The position numbers and the translations under genes are program-made. Positions 33,164-33,829 of a stretch of 33,829 bases of DNA are shown one piece after another; within the stretch, counting starts at the first letter, position 1; each line of letters starts with the position of its first letter. The notes below the pieces were generated by a model that searched no databases, was not told the DNA's origin, and saw only the letters and a program-made list of their open reading frames with translations. Source of the DNA: Candidatus Poribacteria bacterium (GTDB lineage: Bacteria > Poribacteria > WGA-4E > WGA-3G). The stretch covers positions 1 to 33,829 of the forward strand of contig JAAXHD010000363.1 of assembly GCA_012271015.1 (NCBI GenBank). Direction: 5' to 3'.

Positions 33164-33829
33164 TTAACGGAATTGATTGATTAGTAGGAGAATCATTCGT
33201 TTCTCTTCGCCATCTTCCTCAATAATTTTTTCTATCTGTCTACAGGCATGGATGACAGTGGTATGATCTCCCCTGTTAAATGCTTGGGCGATATCTGAAT
33301 ATGACATTGCTGTGAGTTCTCTGCACATGTACATAGCGATCTGACGCGGTTGCACCAGTGCCTTTGTCCGTTTCTGAGATACGAGATCCTCTGTTTCGAT
33401 TCCAAAGTAATCGGCGACAACTGTTTGTATGGCTCTCGACGTGGCGGTTTTTCGATGTCGAATGGGTGCAGGGGGCCCGATATCACTCAGGACCTGCCGG
33501 GCGAAGTCTAAGGTCAAATCTTCTTTGAGTATTGTCGATTGCGCAATTAACCGCACGAGGGTTCCTTCGAGTTCTCGGATATTAGTTCTAACTACTTCAG
33601 CGATGTAACTGAGTACATCATCGGGGAGGTTGTCTAACCCTTGGTCTCGGCATTTCTGCCGGAGAATAGCGATGCGTATTTCGTATTGTGGCATGCTAAT
33701 TTCGGCTACCATGCCCGATTGGAACCGAGATTGGAGGCGTTCTTCAAGGTTTACGAGGTTGTCTGGTGTCCGGTCACTGCTCATGACTATCTGGTTTTGA
33801 TTCATGTGCAGGGCGTTGAAGGTATTAAA
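33164..33829 (-). CDS. dnaA: Chromosomal replication initiator DnaA, 3' part
   Basis: The frame is open to the window edge (222 codons) and begins inside the AAA+ domain with FNTFNALHMNQNQIVMSSDRTP, sensor 1 region. It continues with RLQSRFQSGMVAEI (arginine finger/box VII region) and RTNIRELEGTLVRLIAQ (sensor 2). The C-terminal DNA-binding domain IV has PRQIAMYMCRELTAMSYSDIAQAF and the signature NRGDHTTV. The usual signature is G-R/K-DHTTV, so arginine and glycine appear swapped here. The 5' half is outside the window. An internal ATG at 33805 is not the start. DnaA binds the boxes just downstream of its own gene and unwinds the origin. Confidence 0.96.
   Translation of the reverse strand, partial: FNTFNALHMNQNQIVMSSDRTPDNLVNLEERLQSRFQSGMVAEISMPQYEIRIAILRQKCRDQGLDNLPDDVLSYIAEVVRTNIRELEGTLVRLIAQSTILKEDLTLDFARQVLSDIGPPAPIRHRKTATSRAIQTVVADYFGIETEDLVSQKRTKALVQPRQIAMYMCRELTAMSYSDIAQAFNRGDHTTVIHACRQIEKIIEEDGEEKRMILLLINQFR

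Overview
The window is a chromosomal segment of about 47% GC (my impression, not computed) that carries the replication origin of an uncultured, FCB-like Gram-negative bacterium. I favour a Candidatus Poribacteria-type genome with moderate confidence. The reasons are a PorU/PorV pair of the type IX secretion system outside an obvious Bacteroidetes context, abundant WD40 and Asp-box propeller proteins, one WD40 protein with an N-terminal single-pass anchor, many genes without a Shine-Dalgarno sequence, and gaps packed with short interspersed repeats. No tRNA, rRNA, CRISPR array or prophage was seen.

Layout: (1) 1-1.7 kb, minus strand: a stand-alone cupin of the type II phosphomannose isomerase kind, then glucose-6-phosphate isomerase, cut by the window edge. 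(2) 2.0-5.8 kb, plus strand: an AmiE-like serine hydrolase, a NamZ-type exo-N-acetylmuramidase and an AnmK kinase, which together look like a muropeptide salvage cluster. (3) 5.8-9.2 kb, plus strand: a 7-repeat WD40 protein coupled to anmK by an ATGA overlap, then a membrane-anchored 14-repeat WD40 protein. (4) 9.3-16.8 kb, minus strand: a giant PorU-like C25 protease (2109 aa) followed by a PorV-like outer-membrane barrel. (5) 17.2-24.4 kb: a quinone oxidoreductase, a HepT-like protein without its catalytic residues (the only plus-strand gene here), a lipoprotein, an Asp-box propeller, an M30-like metalloprotease and a TPR protein. (6) 24.5-33.8 kb, minus strand: gyrA, gyrB, a tnpB remnant, dciA (DUF721), recF, oriC and the 3' part of dnaA.

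The origin (about 32.82-33.08 kb) has 11 perfect DnaA boxes, most spaced 11 bp apart, and a textbook unwinding module: a DnaA box, a GC cluster, then five TAG trinucleotides and AT-rich DNA. dnaN is not in its usual place between dnaA and recF. Nearly all genes between recF and porV run away from the origin, co-directionally with the leftward fork.

The most unusual feature is a set of short repeat families that occur both between and inside genes. Family A (core CCCCAGCAAAAACACCCCGA) is translated in two different frames of porU. Family B is a CCCGCAAG...GGCTTGCG hairpin, one copy of which lies inside a WD40 gene. Family C (CCGCAAGGTAAAATTAAAAT) sits directly before the anmK start codon, before gyrA in a diverged form, and inside anmK as an in-frame insertion. 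There is also a 21-bp-stem palindrome inside recF, a MITE-like element between gyrA and gyrB, and degenerate tandem repeats of the CTGATAACTG kind. In-frame repeat insertion into essential genes resembles the palindromic elements of Rickettsia, but I recognise none of these families.
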